From positions 289,686 to 353,685 of the forward strand of contig NZ_SLWR01000010.1 in NCBI RefSeq assembly GCF_004345665.1: a DNA stretch of 64,000 bases. Reading direction: 5' to 3'. Of this stretch, positions 17,565 to 26,735 are shown piece after piece. Both the position numbers and the translations under genes were made by a program. Source of the DNA: Kribbella antiqua (lineage in GTDB: Bacteria; Actinomycetota; Actinomycetes; Propionibacteriales; Kribbellaceae). The notes beneath the pieces were generated by a model. That model had not been told where the DNA came from, did no database searches, and worked only from the letters and a program-made list of their open reading frames with translations. The stretch's first letter is position 1. Every line of letters begins with the position of its first letter.

Positions 17565-19628
17565 TCAGTTGCCGTCGTCGGTGCTGCGGCCGCCTGCGGA
17601 CGGTGTCGTCTTGTTCACCTGGAGCAGGAACTCGATGTTCGACTTGCTCTCCTTGAGCTTGCCGATCAGGAGTTCCAGCGCCGCCTGGCCGTCCAGCGCC
17701 GACAGCACCCGCCGGAGCTTCCAGACAACCTGCGTCTCGTCCTTCGACATCAGCAGTTCCTCGCGGCGGGTGCCGGAGGCGACCACGTCGATGGCCGGGA
17801 AGATGCGGCGGTCGGCGAACTCGCGGCGCAGCCGCAGCTCCATGTTGCCGGTGCCCTTGAACTCCTCGAAGATCACCTCGTCCATCTTCGAGCCGGTCTC
17901 GATCAGCGCGGTGGCGAGGATGGTCAGCGAGCCGCCGTCCTCGATGTTGCGCGCGGCACCGAAGAACCGCTTCGGCGGGTAGAGCGCGGACGAGTCGACA
18001 CCACCGGACAGGATCCGGCCGCTGGCCGGCGCCGCGATGTTGTACGCGCGTCCCAGCCGGGTGATCGAGTCGAGCAGGACGACGACGTCGTGGCCGAGCT
18101 CGACCAGCCGCTTGGCCCGCTCGATCGCCAGCTCCGCGACCGTGGTGTGGTCGTCGGCCGGGCGGTCGAAGGTCGAGGCGATGACCTCGCCCTTGACGGT
18201 GCGCTGCATGTCGGTGACCTCTTCGGGCCGCTCGTCCACCAGCACCACCATCAGGTGCACTTCGGGGTTGTTCGTGGTGATCGCGTTCGCCAGCGCCTGC
18301 AGGACCATCGTCTTACCGGCCTTCGGCGGCGAGACGATCAGGCCGCGCTGGCCCTTGCCGATCGGGCTGACGATGTCGACGATCCGGGTGGTGAGCACAC
18401 CGGGCTCGGTCTCCAGCCGGAGCCGCTCGGTCGCGTACAGCGGGGTCAGCTTGTTGAAGTCCTGCCGCTGCCGGGCGATCTCCGGGTCCGACCCGTTCAC
18501 GGTGTCGATCCGGACCAGCGGGTTGAACTTCTCCTTGCGCTCACCCTCCTGCGGCTGCTTCACCGCACCGGTGATCGCGTCGCCCTTGCGCAGGCCGTAC
18601 CGCTTCACCATCGAGAGGGCGACGTACACGTCATTCGGGCCGGGCAGGTAGCCGCTGGTCCGGACGAACGCGTAGTTGTCGAGTACGTCGAGGATGCCGG
18701 CGGCCGGGACGAGGACGTCGTCCTCGCTGATCGTCGGCTCCGGGTCGAACCGCTCGCCGCGGCCGCGGTTGCGGCTGTTGTCCCGGGGGCCGCCCTGGTT
18801 GTCGCGGGTGCGGTCCCGGTCGCGACCCCGGCGGCGCCGGCGACGGCCCTCGCCTTCGTCGCCCCCACGGTCGTTCTGGTCCTGCCGGTTCCGGTCGCGG
18901 TTCTGCTCGCGGTTCTGGTTGTCGCGGTTCTGGCCACCGTCGCGGTTCTGGTTGTCGCGGTTGCCGTCCCGGTTCTGGTTGTCCCGGTTGCGGTCGCGGT
19001 TCTGGTCGCCGCGGTTGTCCCGGCTGTCCCGGTTGCGGTCGCGGTTGCCGTCCCGGTTCTGGGTGTCCCGGCTCTCGCGGTTCTGGTCGCGGTCACTCCG
19101 GTTGTCCCGGTTGCCGCGGTCCTCCGCCGCCTGGTCCGCCTTCGGCTCGGCCGGGGCGGTGCCGTTCTGCGCGGTGCCGTTCTGCGCGGCGACGCCGTTC
19201 TGGGTCGTGACCTGCGCGGCCGGCGCCTCGACGGCGGCTGCGGCCTCGGCGGGCGCGCCGTTCTGGACCGCGTCCTTCTCGGCCGCGGCGCGGCTACGCC
19301 GGCTGCCGCCCTCCCGCTTGGCGGGAGCCTTGGCCGCCGGCGCCTCGGCGGCGCCTTCGTCCAGGGTCGGCTGGCTCGCCTTCGGGCGCGACGCACCCGT
19401 GGAACCACCGGCCTGGGCGGCCTTGATCGCCTCGATCAGCTGGCCCTTGCGCAGAGCGCCGGTGCCCTTGATGCCCAGCGTCCCGGCGAGCTGCTTGAGC
19501 TCGGGGAGAAGCATGCCCTCGAGGCCGCCACCAGCCTTCCGGCGACGCGTCGCGGTGGTGGCCGCAGCGTCGGTACCCGGGGCCGGCGTGGTGCCGGCGC
19601 CGCTGGAGGCTTCAACAGTTTCTGTCAC
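17565..19628 (-). CDS. rho: transcription termination factor Rho with NRD-rich insert
   Basis: 687 residues, far longer than the 419 of E. coli Rho. The Rho_N helical domain (MLLPELKQLAGTLGIKG) is near residues 38-70. A 220-residue low-complexity insert follows, including an Asn/Arg/Asp/Gln block at about 170-290. Then come the RNA-binding OSB domain and the RecA-like ATPase with VSPPKAGKT (Walker A) and the Q/R loops (ITRLGRAYN). It ends RNA synthesis as a hexameric RNA translocase. GTG 19628 is chosen because AAGGA lies 6 nt upstream. Insert-bearing Rho is known in actinobacteria; this one is unusually repetitive. Confidence 0.96.
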   Translation of the reverse strand: MTETVEASSGAGTTPAPGTDAAATTATRRRKAGGGLEGMLLPELKQLAGTLGIKGTGALRKGQLIEAIKAAQAGGSTGASRPKASQPTLDEGAAEAPAAKAPAKREGGSRRSRAAAEKDAVQNGAPAEAAAAVEAPAAQVTTQNGVAAQNGTAQNGTAPAEPKADQAAEDRGNRDNRSDRDQNRESRDTQNRDGNRDRNRDSRDNRGDQNRDRNRDNQNRDGNRDNQNRDGGQNRDNQNREQNRDRNRQDQNDRGGDEGEGRRRRRRGRDRDRTRDNQGGPRDNSRNRGRGERFDPEPTISEDDVLVPAAGILDVLDNYAFVRTSGYLPGPNDVYVALSMVKRYGLRKGDAITGAVKQPQEGERKEKFNPLVRIDTVNGSDPEIARQRQDFNKLTPLYATERLRLETEPGVLTTRIVDIVSPIGKGQRGLIVSPPKAGKTMVLQALANAITTNNPEVHLMVVLVDERPEEVTDMQRTVKGEVIASTFDRPADDHTTVAELAIERAKRLVELGHDVVVLLDSITRLGRAYNIAAPASGRILSGGVDSSALYPPKRFFGAARNIEDGGSLTILATALIETGSKMDEVIFEEFKGTGNMELRLRREFADRRIFPAIDVVASGTRREELLMSKDETQVVWKLRRVLSALDGQAALELLIGKLKESKSNIEFLLQVNKTTPSAGGRSTDDGN
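18759..19121 (-). repeat. degenerate NRD-coding repeat inside rho
   Basis: On the minus strand, short units encoding Asn-Arg-Asp with Gln, Gly or Ser are repeated about 25 times (QNRDGNRDNQNRD and so on). On the plus strand the same DNA reads as CGGTTGTCCCGGTTG-type repeats. The block coincides with the disordered insert of Rho. Confidence 0.85.
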
Positions 19629-19942
19629 GTGAGGTCCTTCCCACACGGATCGTCGATGTCAGATGTGCGCATCGACAGTTTCATCACCCACGACCGAGAA
19701 ACGGCGACGTGGGCACAAGAGGCTCTCGCTCGATCTGAGTCCCCCCGGAAATCCCCGGCGCAGGCGGCGCAAGGTCTGTCCACAGGAGGGTCGCCACACA
19801 AAACCTGGGAGCTGAGCCCGGATCGTGACGAGAGTTCACCGATCACCTGGAGGGGATCGGGTGAGTCGAGACTAGCACCACTGCGGGTCGTTCTGCTGAC
19901 TCGAGGGGTTCAACGCGTGTCAGTCGTGAATGATTCCCGGCT
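19629..19942 (-). other. rho upstream region without a gene
   Basis: 314 bp between thrB and rho hold no convincing ORF. A 7-bp stem (GTCGATG 19652-19658 with CATCGAC 19670-19676, 11-nt loop) lies just upstream of the rho ribosome binding site. A TAGTCT hexamer on the minus strand at 19869-19874 could be a -10 box, giving a rho leader of about 230 nt, but no good -35 is visible. Confidence 0.4.
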
Positions 19943-20827
19943 CTACCCGGACTCCATCGACCAGACCTGTACGCCGACTGGATCGATCCCCAGGTCGTAC
20001 CGCGTCCAGCCGTCCGGCGGCGGTGGCGCCTGGTTGACTGGGCTGCCCAGCACGAGCACGGTCGGCCCGGCACCGCTCACCACTGCCGGCAGACCACTGC
20101 CCCGAAGCTTGTGCACGAGGGCAAGGCTCTCCGGCATCGCGGGCTCGCGGTACTCCTGGTGCAACCGGTCCTCCGTGGCGGTCATCAGCAGTTCCGGCCG
20201 CCCGGAAAGCGCCGCTACGAGCAGCGCCGCACGACCCGCGTTGGCCGCCGCATCCGCATGCGGTACGACGTTCGGCAGCAACCCACGCGCTTCCTTCGTC
20301 AGCACCCGGTTGTCCGGCACATAAGCCACCCCGACCAGCGCCTCACCCGGCTGAAGCCGGACCGCGCGGCCACTCCCAGCGTCGGTCCAGGCAATGGTGA
20401 ACCCACCAAGCGCACTCGCTGCAACGTTGTCCGGATGCCCCTCGATCTCGGTCGCCAACTCGACAATCCGATCGCGGTCCAACTGCACGCCGGCCAGCCC
20501 GTACGCCGCCGCCAGACCACCCACGATCGCAGCCGACGACGACCCCAGCCCGCGACCGTGCGGAATCTGGTTCTCACACAGCAGCGAGAACCCCGGCACC
20601 TCGGCCTCGAGCGCCTGCAGTCCGGCCCGAATCGACCGTACGACGAGGTGCGACTCGTCCAGCGGGACCTCGCCCTGACCGGCGCCGACCACCTCGACCC
20701 GGACCCCGGATCCACCTGGGGTGACGATCAGTTCGTCGTACAGGGTGAGCGCGAGGCCGAACGCGTCGAAGCCGGGGCCGAGGTTGGCGCTCGTCGCGGG
20801 GACCCGGACCCGTACCTGGTTCAGCAT
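19943..20827 (-). CDS. thrB: homoserine kinase
   Basis: 294 residues, GHMP kinase family. The ATP-binding motif PHGRGLGSSSAAIVGG is near residue 90 and the N-terminal VPATSANLGPGFD is typical. It phosphorylates homoserine for ThrC. The ATG overlaps the thrC stop by one base (TGATG). It is the last gene of the argS-lysA-hom-thrC-thrB run. Confidence 0.96.
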   Translation of the reverse strand: MLNQVRVRVPATSANLGPGFDAFGLALTLYDELIVTPGGSGVRVEVVGAGQGEVPLDESHLVVRSIRAGLQALEAEVPGFSLLCENQIPHGRGLGSSSAAIVGGLAAAYGLAGVQLDRDRIVELATEIEGHPDNVAASALGGFTIAWTDAGSGRAVRLQPGEALVGVAYVPDNRVLTKEARGLLPNVVPHADAAANAGRAALLVAALSGRPELLMTATEDRLHQEYREPAMPESLALVHKLRGSGLPAVVSGAGPTVLVLGSPVNQAPPPPDGWTRYDLGIDPVGVQVWSMESG

Positions 20828-21891
20828 CAGATCAGGCCGGCGACGCGGGCGACGTCGTCGGTGTGGGCGGGCGTCACCGGCGACTCCTTCACCTTGGCGT
20901 GGTCGAGCGCGGTGTCGATGTCCTTCAGGCCGTGACCTGTGACCGTGATCACGACGGTCGAGCCGCCGTCCAGCCAGCCCTGCGCCTTCGCGTGCAGCAG
21001 ACCGGCGACGCCGGCCGCCGAGCCGGGCTCGACGAACACCCCTTCGCGGGCGGCGAGCTCACGCTGCGCGGTCAGGATCTGCTCGTCGGTGACCATCTCG
21101 ATCCGGCCGCCGGACTCATCCCGGGCGGCCTCGGCCAGCGTCCAGGACGCCGGATTCCCGACCCGGATCGCGGTCGCTGCGGTCTCCGGGTGCTCGACGA
21201 TCTTCTTGCGCACGATCGGTGCGGCGCCTTCGGCCTGGAAACCCCACAGGCGCGGCGTCTTGGTGGCCAGTTTGTCCTTCGCGTACTCCTGATAGCCCTT
21301 CCAGTACGCCGAGATGTTCCCGGCGTTGCCGACCGGCATCACATGCAGATCCGGGGCGTCGCCGAGCGCGTCGCACACCTCGAAGGCGGCTGTCTTCTGG
21401 CCTTCCAGCCGGACCGGGTTCACCGAGTTCACCAGGGCGACCGGGTAGTTCTTCGCGAGTTCGCGGACGATCCGCATGCAGTCGTCGAAGCTGCCGTCGA
21501 TCGCCACCAGTTGCGCGCCGTGCACGATCGCCTGAGCCAGCTTGCCCTTGGCAATCCGGCCGGCCGGGAGCACGACCAACGGCAGCAGTCCCGCACGTAC
21601 GGCGTACGCGGCCGCGGAGGCAGAGGTGTTACCAGTGGAGGCGCAGACAACGGCCTTGTCACCGGCCTGCGCGGCGAGCGAGATCGCGACCGTCATACCG
21701 CGGTCCTTGAAGGAGCCGGTCGGGTTGTTGCCCTCGACCTTGAGCCAGACCTCGCAGCCGGTCTGCTCACTCAGCCACTGCGCGGCCACCAGCGGCGTCC
21801 CGCCCTCGCCGAGCGTGACCACCGGTGTGTCCGCCGAAACGGGGAGCCGGTCTCTGTATTCCTCGATCACGCCCTGCCACTGGTGAGCCAT
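20827..21891 (-). CDS. thrC: threonine synthase
   Basis: 354 residues, fold-type II PLP enzyme. The PLP lysine is in NPTGSFKDRGM and the phosphate-binding loop appears as VMPVGNAGNISAYWKG. It converts O-phosphohomoserine to threonine. The compact length matches the actinobacterial form. Its start is 5 bp after the hom stop, with GGAGA inside the end of hom. Confidence 0.96.
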   Translation of the reverse strand: MAHQWQGVIEEYRDRLPVSADTPVVTLGEGGTPLVAAQWLSEQTGCEVWLKVEGNNPTGSFKDRGMTVAISLAAQAGDKAVVCASTGNTSASAAAYAVRAGLLPLVVLPAGRIAKGKLAQAIVHGAQLVAIDGSFDDCMRIVRELAKNYPVALVNSVNPVRLEGQKTAAFEVCDALGDAPDLHVMPVGNAGNISAYWKGYQEYAKDKLATKTPRLWGFQAEGAAPIVRKKIVEHPETAATAIRVGNPASWTLAEAARDESGGRIEMVTDEQILTAQRELAAREGVFVEPGSAAGVAGLLHAKAQGWLDGGSTVVITVTGHGLKDIDTALDHAKVKESPVTPAHTDDVARVAGLI

Positions 21892-21896
21892 TGTGC

Positions 21897-23189
21897 TCAG
21901 TCTCCTTCTACCCGCATGACACTGCTGACTTCCCGAACGATGTCCATGTCGCGCAGGGTCTCCACGGTCGCGGACAACGCGGCGTCGGTCGCGGTGTGGG
22001 TGACCACCACCAGCTGCGCGTCACTGCCCCGGCCCTCCTGGCGGACGGTCTGGATCGACACGTCGTGCTCGGCGAACGCGTGGGCCACCGCCGCCAGCAC
22101 ACCGGCCTTGTCGGCCACGTCCAGCGACACGTGGTAGCGGGTCATCGCGTCACCCATCGGCCGCACGGCTCGCTGGGTGTACGACGACTCGCCGACCCCC
22201 GGCACACCCTTGAGCCGGTTGCGCGCGGCGGACACGAGATCCCCGAGGACAGCACTGGCCGTCGGGGCGCCGCCGGCACCACGACCATAGAACATCAGCT
22301 GGCCGGCCGCCTTGGATTCCACGAATACAGCGTTGTAAGCGTCCCGGACGGACGCGAGCGGGTGGCTCTGCGGGATCATCGCCGGGTAGACCCGGGCGCT
22401 GACCGAGTCGGTCGCCTCGTCCAGTTCGCAGATCGCCAGCGACTTGACCACGCAGCCCATCTCGCGGGCCGAGGCGATGTCGGTGGCGGTCACCTCGGTG
22501 ATGCCCTCGCGGTGTACGTCGGCGATGGAAACCCTGGTGTGGAAGGCCAAACTCGCCAGCAGCGCCGCCTTCGCGGCCGCATCGAAGCCCTCGATATCGG
22601 CGGTCGGGTCAGCCTCGGCATACCCGAGCGCTTGGGCCTCCTCCAGCGCCTCGTCGAAGCCGGCGCCGGTGGTGTCCATCTTGTCCAGGATGAAGTTCGT
22701 GGTGCCGTTGACGATGCCCATCACCCGGACCACGTCGTCACCGGCGAGCGACTCGCGCAGCGGCCGCAGGATCGGGATCGCCCCAGCCACGGCGGCCTCG
22801 AAGTACAGGTCGCGCTGGTACTTCTCCGCGGCCGCGAACAGCGTCGGCCCGTCTTCGGCGAGCAGCGCTTTGTTCGCCGTCACCACGGACGCGCCGTGCT
22901 CGAGCGCGGACAGGATCAGGCCACGGGCCGGCTCCAGCCCGCCGATCACCTCGATCACCAGGTCCAGGTCGCCGCGCGACACCAGCGCCTGGGCGTCGGT
23001 CGTGATCAGCGCCGGGTCGACCGCGATGTCGCGCACGCGTCCAGGCCGCCGTACGGCGATCCCGGCGATCTCCAGGCGGGCACCCACCCGGGCGGCGAGG
23101 TGGTCAGCCTGCTCGGTCAGGATCCGCACAACTTCGGTGCCGACCACGCCACAACCGAGCAGGCCTACCTTCAGCGGTTTGTCGTTCAC
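21897..23189 (-). CDS. hom: homoserine dehydrogenase
   Basis: 430 residues. The N-terminal NAD(P) fold has GLLGCGVVGTE; the catalytic domain includes GIVNGTTNFIL and the C-terminal ACT domain (YHVSLDVADKAGVLAAVAHA) allows feedback control, usually by threonine. It reduces aspartate semialdehyde to homoserine. The GTG start overlaps the lysA stop by 4 bp. Confidence 0.96.
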   Translation of the reverse strand: MNDKPLKVGLLGCGVVGTEVVRILTEQADHLAARVGARLEIAGIAVRRPGRVRDIAVDPALITTDAQALVSRGDLDLVIEVIGGLEPARGLILSALEHGASVVTANKALLAEDGPTLFAAAEKYQRDLYFEAAVAGAIPILRPLRESLAGDDVVRVMGIVNGTTNFILDKMDTTGAGFDEALEEAQALGYAEADPTADIEGFDAAAKAALLASLAFHTRVSIADVHREGITEVTATDIASAREMGCVVKSLAICELDEATDSVSARVYPAMIPQSHPLASVRDAYNAVFVESKAAGQLMFYGRGAGGAPTASAVLGDLVSAARNRLKGVPGVGESSYTQRAVRPMGDAMTRYHVSLDVADKAGVLAAVAHAFAEHDVSIQTVRQEGRGSDAQLVVVTHTATDAALSATVETLRDMDIVREVSSVMRVEGD

Positions 23190-24589
23190 TCGTCCCCCAT
23201 ATCGAGGCGTAGCAGATCGTCTTCGGTTTCCCGCCGTACGACGATCCGCGTGTGACCGTCCTTGACCGCGATCACCGGTGGTCGCGGTACGTGGTTGTAG
23301 TTGCTGGCCATAGACCGGCAGTAGGCACCCGTCCCCGGTACGGCGACCAGGTCGCCGGGCCGCACGTCCGACGGGAGGAACTCGTCCTTGACCACGATGT
23401 CGCCGGCCTCGCAGTGCTTGCCGACGACCCGGGCCAGGCGTGGCTCGGCGTCGGAGTAGCGGTTGGCCAGCGTGCAGGAGTAGTCGGCGTCGTACAGGGC
23501 GGCGCGGATGTTGTCACTCATGCCACCGTCGACGGAGATGTACGTGCGGGACGCGCCGGCGTCGAGCTCGACCTCCTTGACCGTGCCGACCGTGTAGACG
23601 GTGCAGACGGCCGGGCCGACGATCGCACGGCCGGGCTCGATCGACACCTTCGGGACGTCGACCTGGAACGCGCGGCACTCGTGCTCGACGATCTTGCCCA
23701 TCTCGGTCGCGAGCTGCGCGGGGTCGGAAGGATCGTCCTGGGTGGTGTAGGCGATCCCGAAGCCACCACCGAGGTCGAGCTCCGGCATGTCCACGCCGAG
23801 CTCCTCGGAAACCCTTGCGTGCAAGGCGATCACGCGCTTCGCCGCCACCTCGAATCCGGACGAGTCGAAGATCTGCGAGCCGATGTGCGAATGCAGGCCG
23901 AGCAGCTCCAGCTCCGGTGCTTCGTTGACTCGGGCAACGGCTTCGTAGGCGGCGCCGGAGGTGATGGAGAAGCCGAACTTCTGGTCCTCGTGCGCGGTCG
24001 CGATGTACTCATGGGTGTGCGCCTCGACCCCGGCCGTGACCCGGATCATCACCGGCGCGGTCGTGTTGCGCTCGCCGGCGAGCTCGATCAGCCGGGTGAT
24101 CTCGTACTCGGAGTCGACGATGATCCGGCCGACACCTGCGTCGATCGCTCTGGCCAGCTCCGACTCGGACTTGTTGTTGCCGTGGAACCCCAGCCTGCGT
24201 GGGTCGGCGCCTGCCCTCAGAGCGACAGCGAGTTCTCCCCCGCTGCACACGTCGAGGTTGAGGCCTTCTTCCATCACCCACCGGACGACCGTCGTACAGA
24301 GGAAGGCCTTGCCCGCGTAGTAGACGTCGAAGTCCTTGAAGGCGTGCTTGAACGCGCGGGCGCGGGCCCGGAAGTCGTCCTCGTCCAGCACGTACGACGG
24401 ACTGCCGTGCTCGGCGACGAGGTCGCGGACGTCGACCCCGCCGACGACCAGCGAACCCTCTGCGGTCTTCTTGGCCGTGGACGACCACAGCTGCGGGACC
24501 AGGTCGTTGACGTTGCGGGGCGCGCGGAGCCAGCCCGGACCACGGTGGCCGATGTCCGCGTGCAGCGCGCCCGCCTCGTGCGCCCTCAC
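23186..24589 (-). CDS. lysA: diaminopimelate decarboxylase
   Basis: 467 residues, fold-type III PLP enzyme. The PLP lysine is in YYAGKAFLC, and the substrate motif is CSGGELAVAL. It makes L-lysine from meso-DAP in the last step of lysine synthesis. The GTG start overlaps the argS stop by 4 bp (GTGA). Its grouping with hom/thrC/thrB puts the end steps of two aspartate-family branches in one transcript. Confidence 0.96.
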   Translation of the reverse strand: MRAHEAGALHADIGHRGPGWLRAPRNVNDLVPQLWSSTAKKTAEGSLVVGGVDVRDLVAEHGSPSYVLDEDDFRARARAFKHAFKDFDVYYAGKAFLCTTVVRWVMEEGLNLDVCSGGELAVALRAGADPRRLGFHGNNKSESELARAIDAGVGRIIVDSEYEITRLIELAGERNTTAPVMIRVTAGVEAHTHEYIATAHEDQKFGFSITSGAAYEAVARVNEAPELELLGLHSHIGSQIFDSSGFEVAAKRVIALHARVSEELGVDMPELDLGGGFGIAYTTQDDPSDPAQLATEMGKIVEHECRAFQVDVPKVSIEPGRAIVGPAVCTVYTVGTVKEVELDAGASRTYISVDGGMSDNIRAALYDADYSCTLANRYSDAEPRLARVVGKHCEAGDIVVKDEFLPSDVRPGDLVAVPGTGAYCRSMASNYNHVPRPPVIAVKDGHTRIVVRRETEDDLLRLDMGDE

Positions 24590-26244
24590 ATCCGCTCCGG
24601 TGCGGAGACGCCGAGCAGGTCCAGCCCGTTGGCGAGCACGGTCCTGGTCGCGGAGACCAGGGTCAGGCGAGCCTTGTGCACAGGCTCCACCTCCTCATCG
24701 CCGCGTGGCAGCACGCGGCAACTGTCGTAGAACTTGTGGAACGCCGACGCCGTGTCCTCCAGGTAGCGGGCGATCCGGTGTGGTTCGCGCAGCTCGGCGG
24801 CGGTGGCGACGATGCGCGGGAACTCGGCCAGCGCACGGAGCAGGTCGCCCTCGCGCTCGTGACTGAGCAGGCCGGGGTCGAACTCGTCCAGCTTGATACC
24901 TAGCTCGTCGGCGTTGCGGAGGATCGACGCCAGCCGGGCGTGCGCGTACTGGACGTAGTACACCGGGTTCTCGCTGGCCTGGCGGGTCATCTCCTCGATG
25001 TCCAGGGTCAGCGGTGAGTCGGCCGGGTAGCGGCAGAGCGTGTAGCGCAGCGGGTCGACACCGCCCTCCTCGACCAGCTCGGCCAGCGTGACGATGGTGC
25101 CGGCCCGCTTGGACAGCCGCATCTCCTCGCCACCCTTGAGGATCTTCACCAGCTGACCGATCAGGATCTCGATGTTGTGCTCGGGGTCGTCACCGGCGCA
25201 GGCCGCGATCGCCTTCAGCCGGTTCACGTACCCGTGGTGGTCGGCGCCGAGCAGGTAGATACAGACGTCGAACCCGCGCTCGCGCTTGTTCACGTAGTAG
25301 GCCGCGTCCGAGGCGAAGTACGTCGGCTCGCCGTTGGACCGGATCAGGACCCGGTCCTTGTCGTCGGTGAAGTCCGTCGTCCGCATCCACAGCGCGTCGT
25401 CGGCGTCGTACAGGTGGCCCTGGTCGCGGAGCTTGTCGATCGCGTGGCCGACGCCGTCCTGCTCGTGCAGGCTGCGCTCGGAGAACCAGACGTCGAAGTT
25501 GGTCCGGAAGTGCTCGAGCTGGGACTGCTGCTCCTTGAGCTGGCGCTCGTACCCCGCCTCGCGGAAAGCGATCACCTGCTCGTCTTCTGGGAGCTCCGTG
25601 ATGCCTGGGACCTCTTTGGTGATCTCCTTGGCGAGATCGAGGATGTACTCGCCGTGGTAGCCGTCCTCGGGGATCGGCTGACCGTGCGCTGCCGCCTGCA
25701 GGCTGGCGCCGAACTTGTCCATCTGGGCGCCACGGTCGTTGATGTAGAACTCGCGGGTGACCTTCGCGCCGGCGGCGGCCAACACGCGGGCGAGCGCGTC
25801 GCCGACGGCGGCCCAGCGGGTGTGGCCGAGGTGCAGCGGGCCGGTCGGGTTGGCGGAGATGAATTCCAGGTTGTACGTCTGGCCGTGCAGGCTGTCGCTC
25901 GTGCCGTAGCTCGAGCCGGCGTCGAGGATGGCCTGGGCGATCTTGCCCTGGGCATCGGCCGCGACCCGGATGTTGATGAAGCCGGGGCCGGCGATCTCGA
26001 CGGCGGTGATCGCCTCGTCGTCCTGGAGCTTGGCCGCGAGGAGCTCGGCGAACTGGCGCGGGTTCAGCCCGGCGCGCTTGCCCAGCTGCATGGCGACGTT
26101 GGTGGCGTAGTCCCCGTGCTCGGGGTTCTTGGGTCGCTCGACCTTCAGCTCGCGCGGCAGCCCGCCCTCGACGGCGATGGTGCCGTCATCGGCGAGCGCA
26201 TTCAGGACCTGCAGGATCTTCTCAGCGAGCTGTTCCGGAGTCAC
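24586..26244 (-). CDS. argS: arginyl-tRNA synthetase
   Basis: 552 residues, class I synthetase. The HIGH motif appears as PLHLGHTRW and the KMSKS region as RLSKRAG. An N-terminal Add-1 domain and a C-terminal DALR-type anticodon-binding domain are present. The GTG start has no Shine-Dalgarno sequence but a TAGGCT hexamer 6 nt upstream, so this first gene of the operon is probably leaderless. A tRNA-Arg gene lies 1.5 kb away. Confidence 0.96.
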   Translation of the reverse strand: MTPEQLAEKILQVLNALADDGTIAVEGGLPRELKVERPKNPEHGDYATNVAMQLGKRAGLNPRQFAELLAAKLQDDEAITAVEIAGPGFINIRVAADAQGKIAQAILDAGSSYGTSDSLHGQTYNLEFISANPTGPLHLGHTRWAAVGDALARVLAAAGAKVTREFYINDRGAQMDKFGASLQAAAHGQPIPEDGYHGEYILDLAKEITKEVPGITELPEDEQVIAFREAGYERQLKEQQSQLEHFRTNFDVWFSERSLHEQDGVGHAIDKLRDQGHLYDADDALWMRTTDFTDDKDRVLIRSNGEPTYFASDAAYYVNKRERGFDVCIYLLGADHHGYVNRLKAIAACAGDDPEHNIEILIGQLVKILKGGEEMRLSKRAGTIVTLAELVEEGGVDPLRYTLCRYPADSPLTLDIEEMTRQASENPVYYVQYAHARLASILRNADELGIKLDEFDPGLLSHEREGDLLRALAEFPRIVATAAELREPHRIARYLEDTASAFHKFYDSCRVLPRGDEEVEPVHKARLTLVSATRTVLANGLDLLGVSAPERM

Positions 26245-26256
26245 CGCCTCAGCCTA
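26242..26256 (-). promoter_or_regulatory. leaderless promoter -10 for argS operon
   Basis: On the minus strand TAGGCT (26251-26256) is followed by a 6-nt spacer (GAGGCG) and the GTG start of argS. This would be the main promoter for the argS-lysA-hom-thrC-thrB transcript. Confidence 0.5.
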
Positions 26257-26331
26257 ATGGCCCCACCCCGAAACCCTTGACTCACCATCCACAGCCCGGT
26301 ACGGCGCTCACTCTCGCGGCTTATCGGAGGC

Positions 26332-26697
26332 TCACCTTCGGCTGGCGAGTTCGTACAGGTTGCCGTCCGGTGCCCGGACGTTGATCCACTCCCAGTCCTG
26401 ATCCGTCCCGAGCGGCCCGACCAGTTCCACCCCGGCCTGCCGGAGTTCCGCCATGGCGGTGTGTACGTCGTCGACCTCGAAGAGTGGCACCGGCCCGGAG
26501 GCGTTCTCGGTGAAGAACCCGAAGAACCGGTTCCCCGGAGCCATGATCTGCACGGTGTCACCCTCGGCGGTGACGAACTCGGCGGTCGTTTCCTCGGTGA
26601 ACGCCGCCTCGAGCCCCAGCGCGCCGTACAGGAAGTCGAACATCGCCTGGTAGTCCTGCGTCGCCACCCCGACCCACCGCACGTTCAGCACCTTCAT
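26332..26697 (-). CDS. VOC family protein (glyoxalase/bleomycin-resistance fold)
   Basis: 121 residues. Two beta-alpha-beta-beta-beta modules are visible: MKVLNVRWVGVATQDYQAMFD at the start and VPLFEVDDVHTAMAELRQAGVELVGPLG in the second half, ending with RAPDGNLYELA. This is a small metal-dependent or ligand-binding VOC protein of unknown substrate. Start ATG follows a GAGGGGA stretch. Confidence 0.85.
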   Translation of the reverse strand: MKVLNVRWVGVATQDYQAMFDFLYGALGLEAAFTEETTAEFVTAEGDTVQIMAPGNRFFGFFTENASGPVPLFEVDDVHTAMAELRQAGVELVGPLGTDQDWEWINVRAPDGNLYELASRR

Positions 26698-26735
26698 TGC
26701 CGTCCGGTCCCCTCGCCCGAACCGGGCAAACGGCG

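Noticed and set aside
18759..19121. CRISPR-like repetitive block
   Set aside because: Units are short, irregular and in frame with Rho; there are no unique spacers of constant length and no cas genes.
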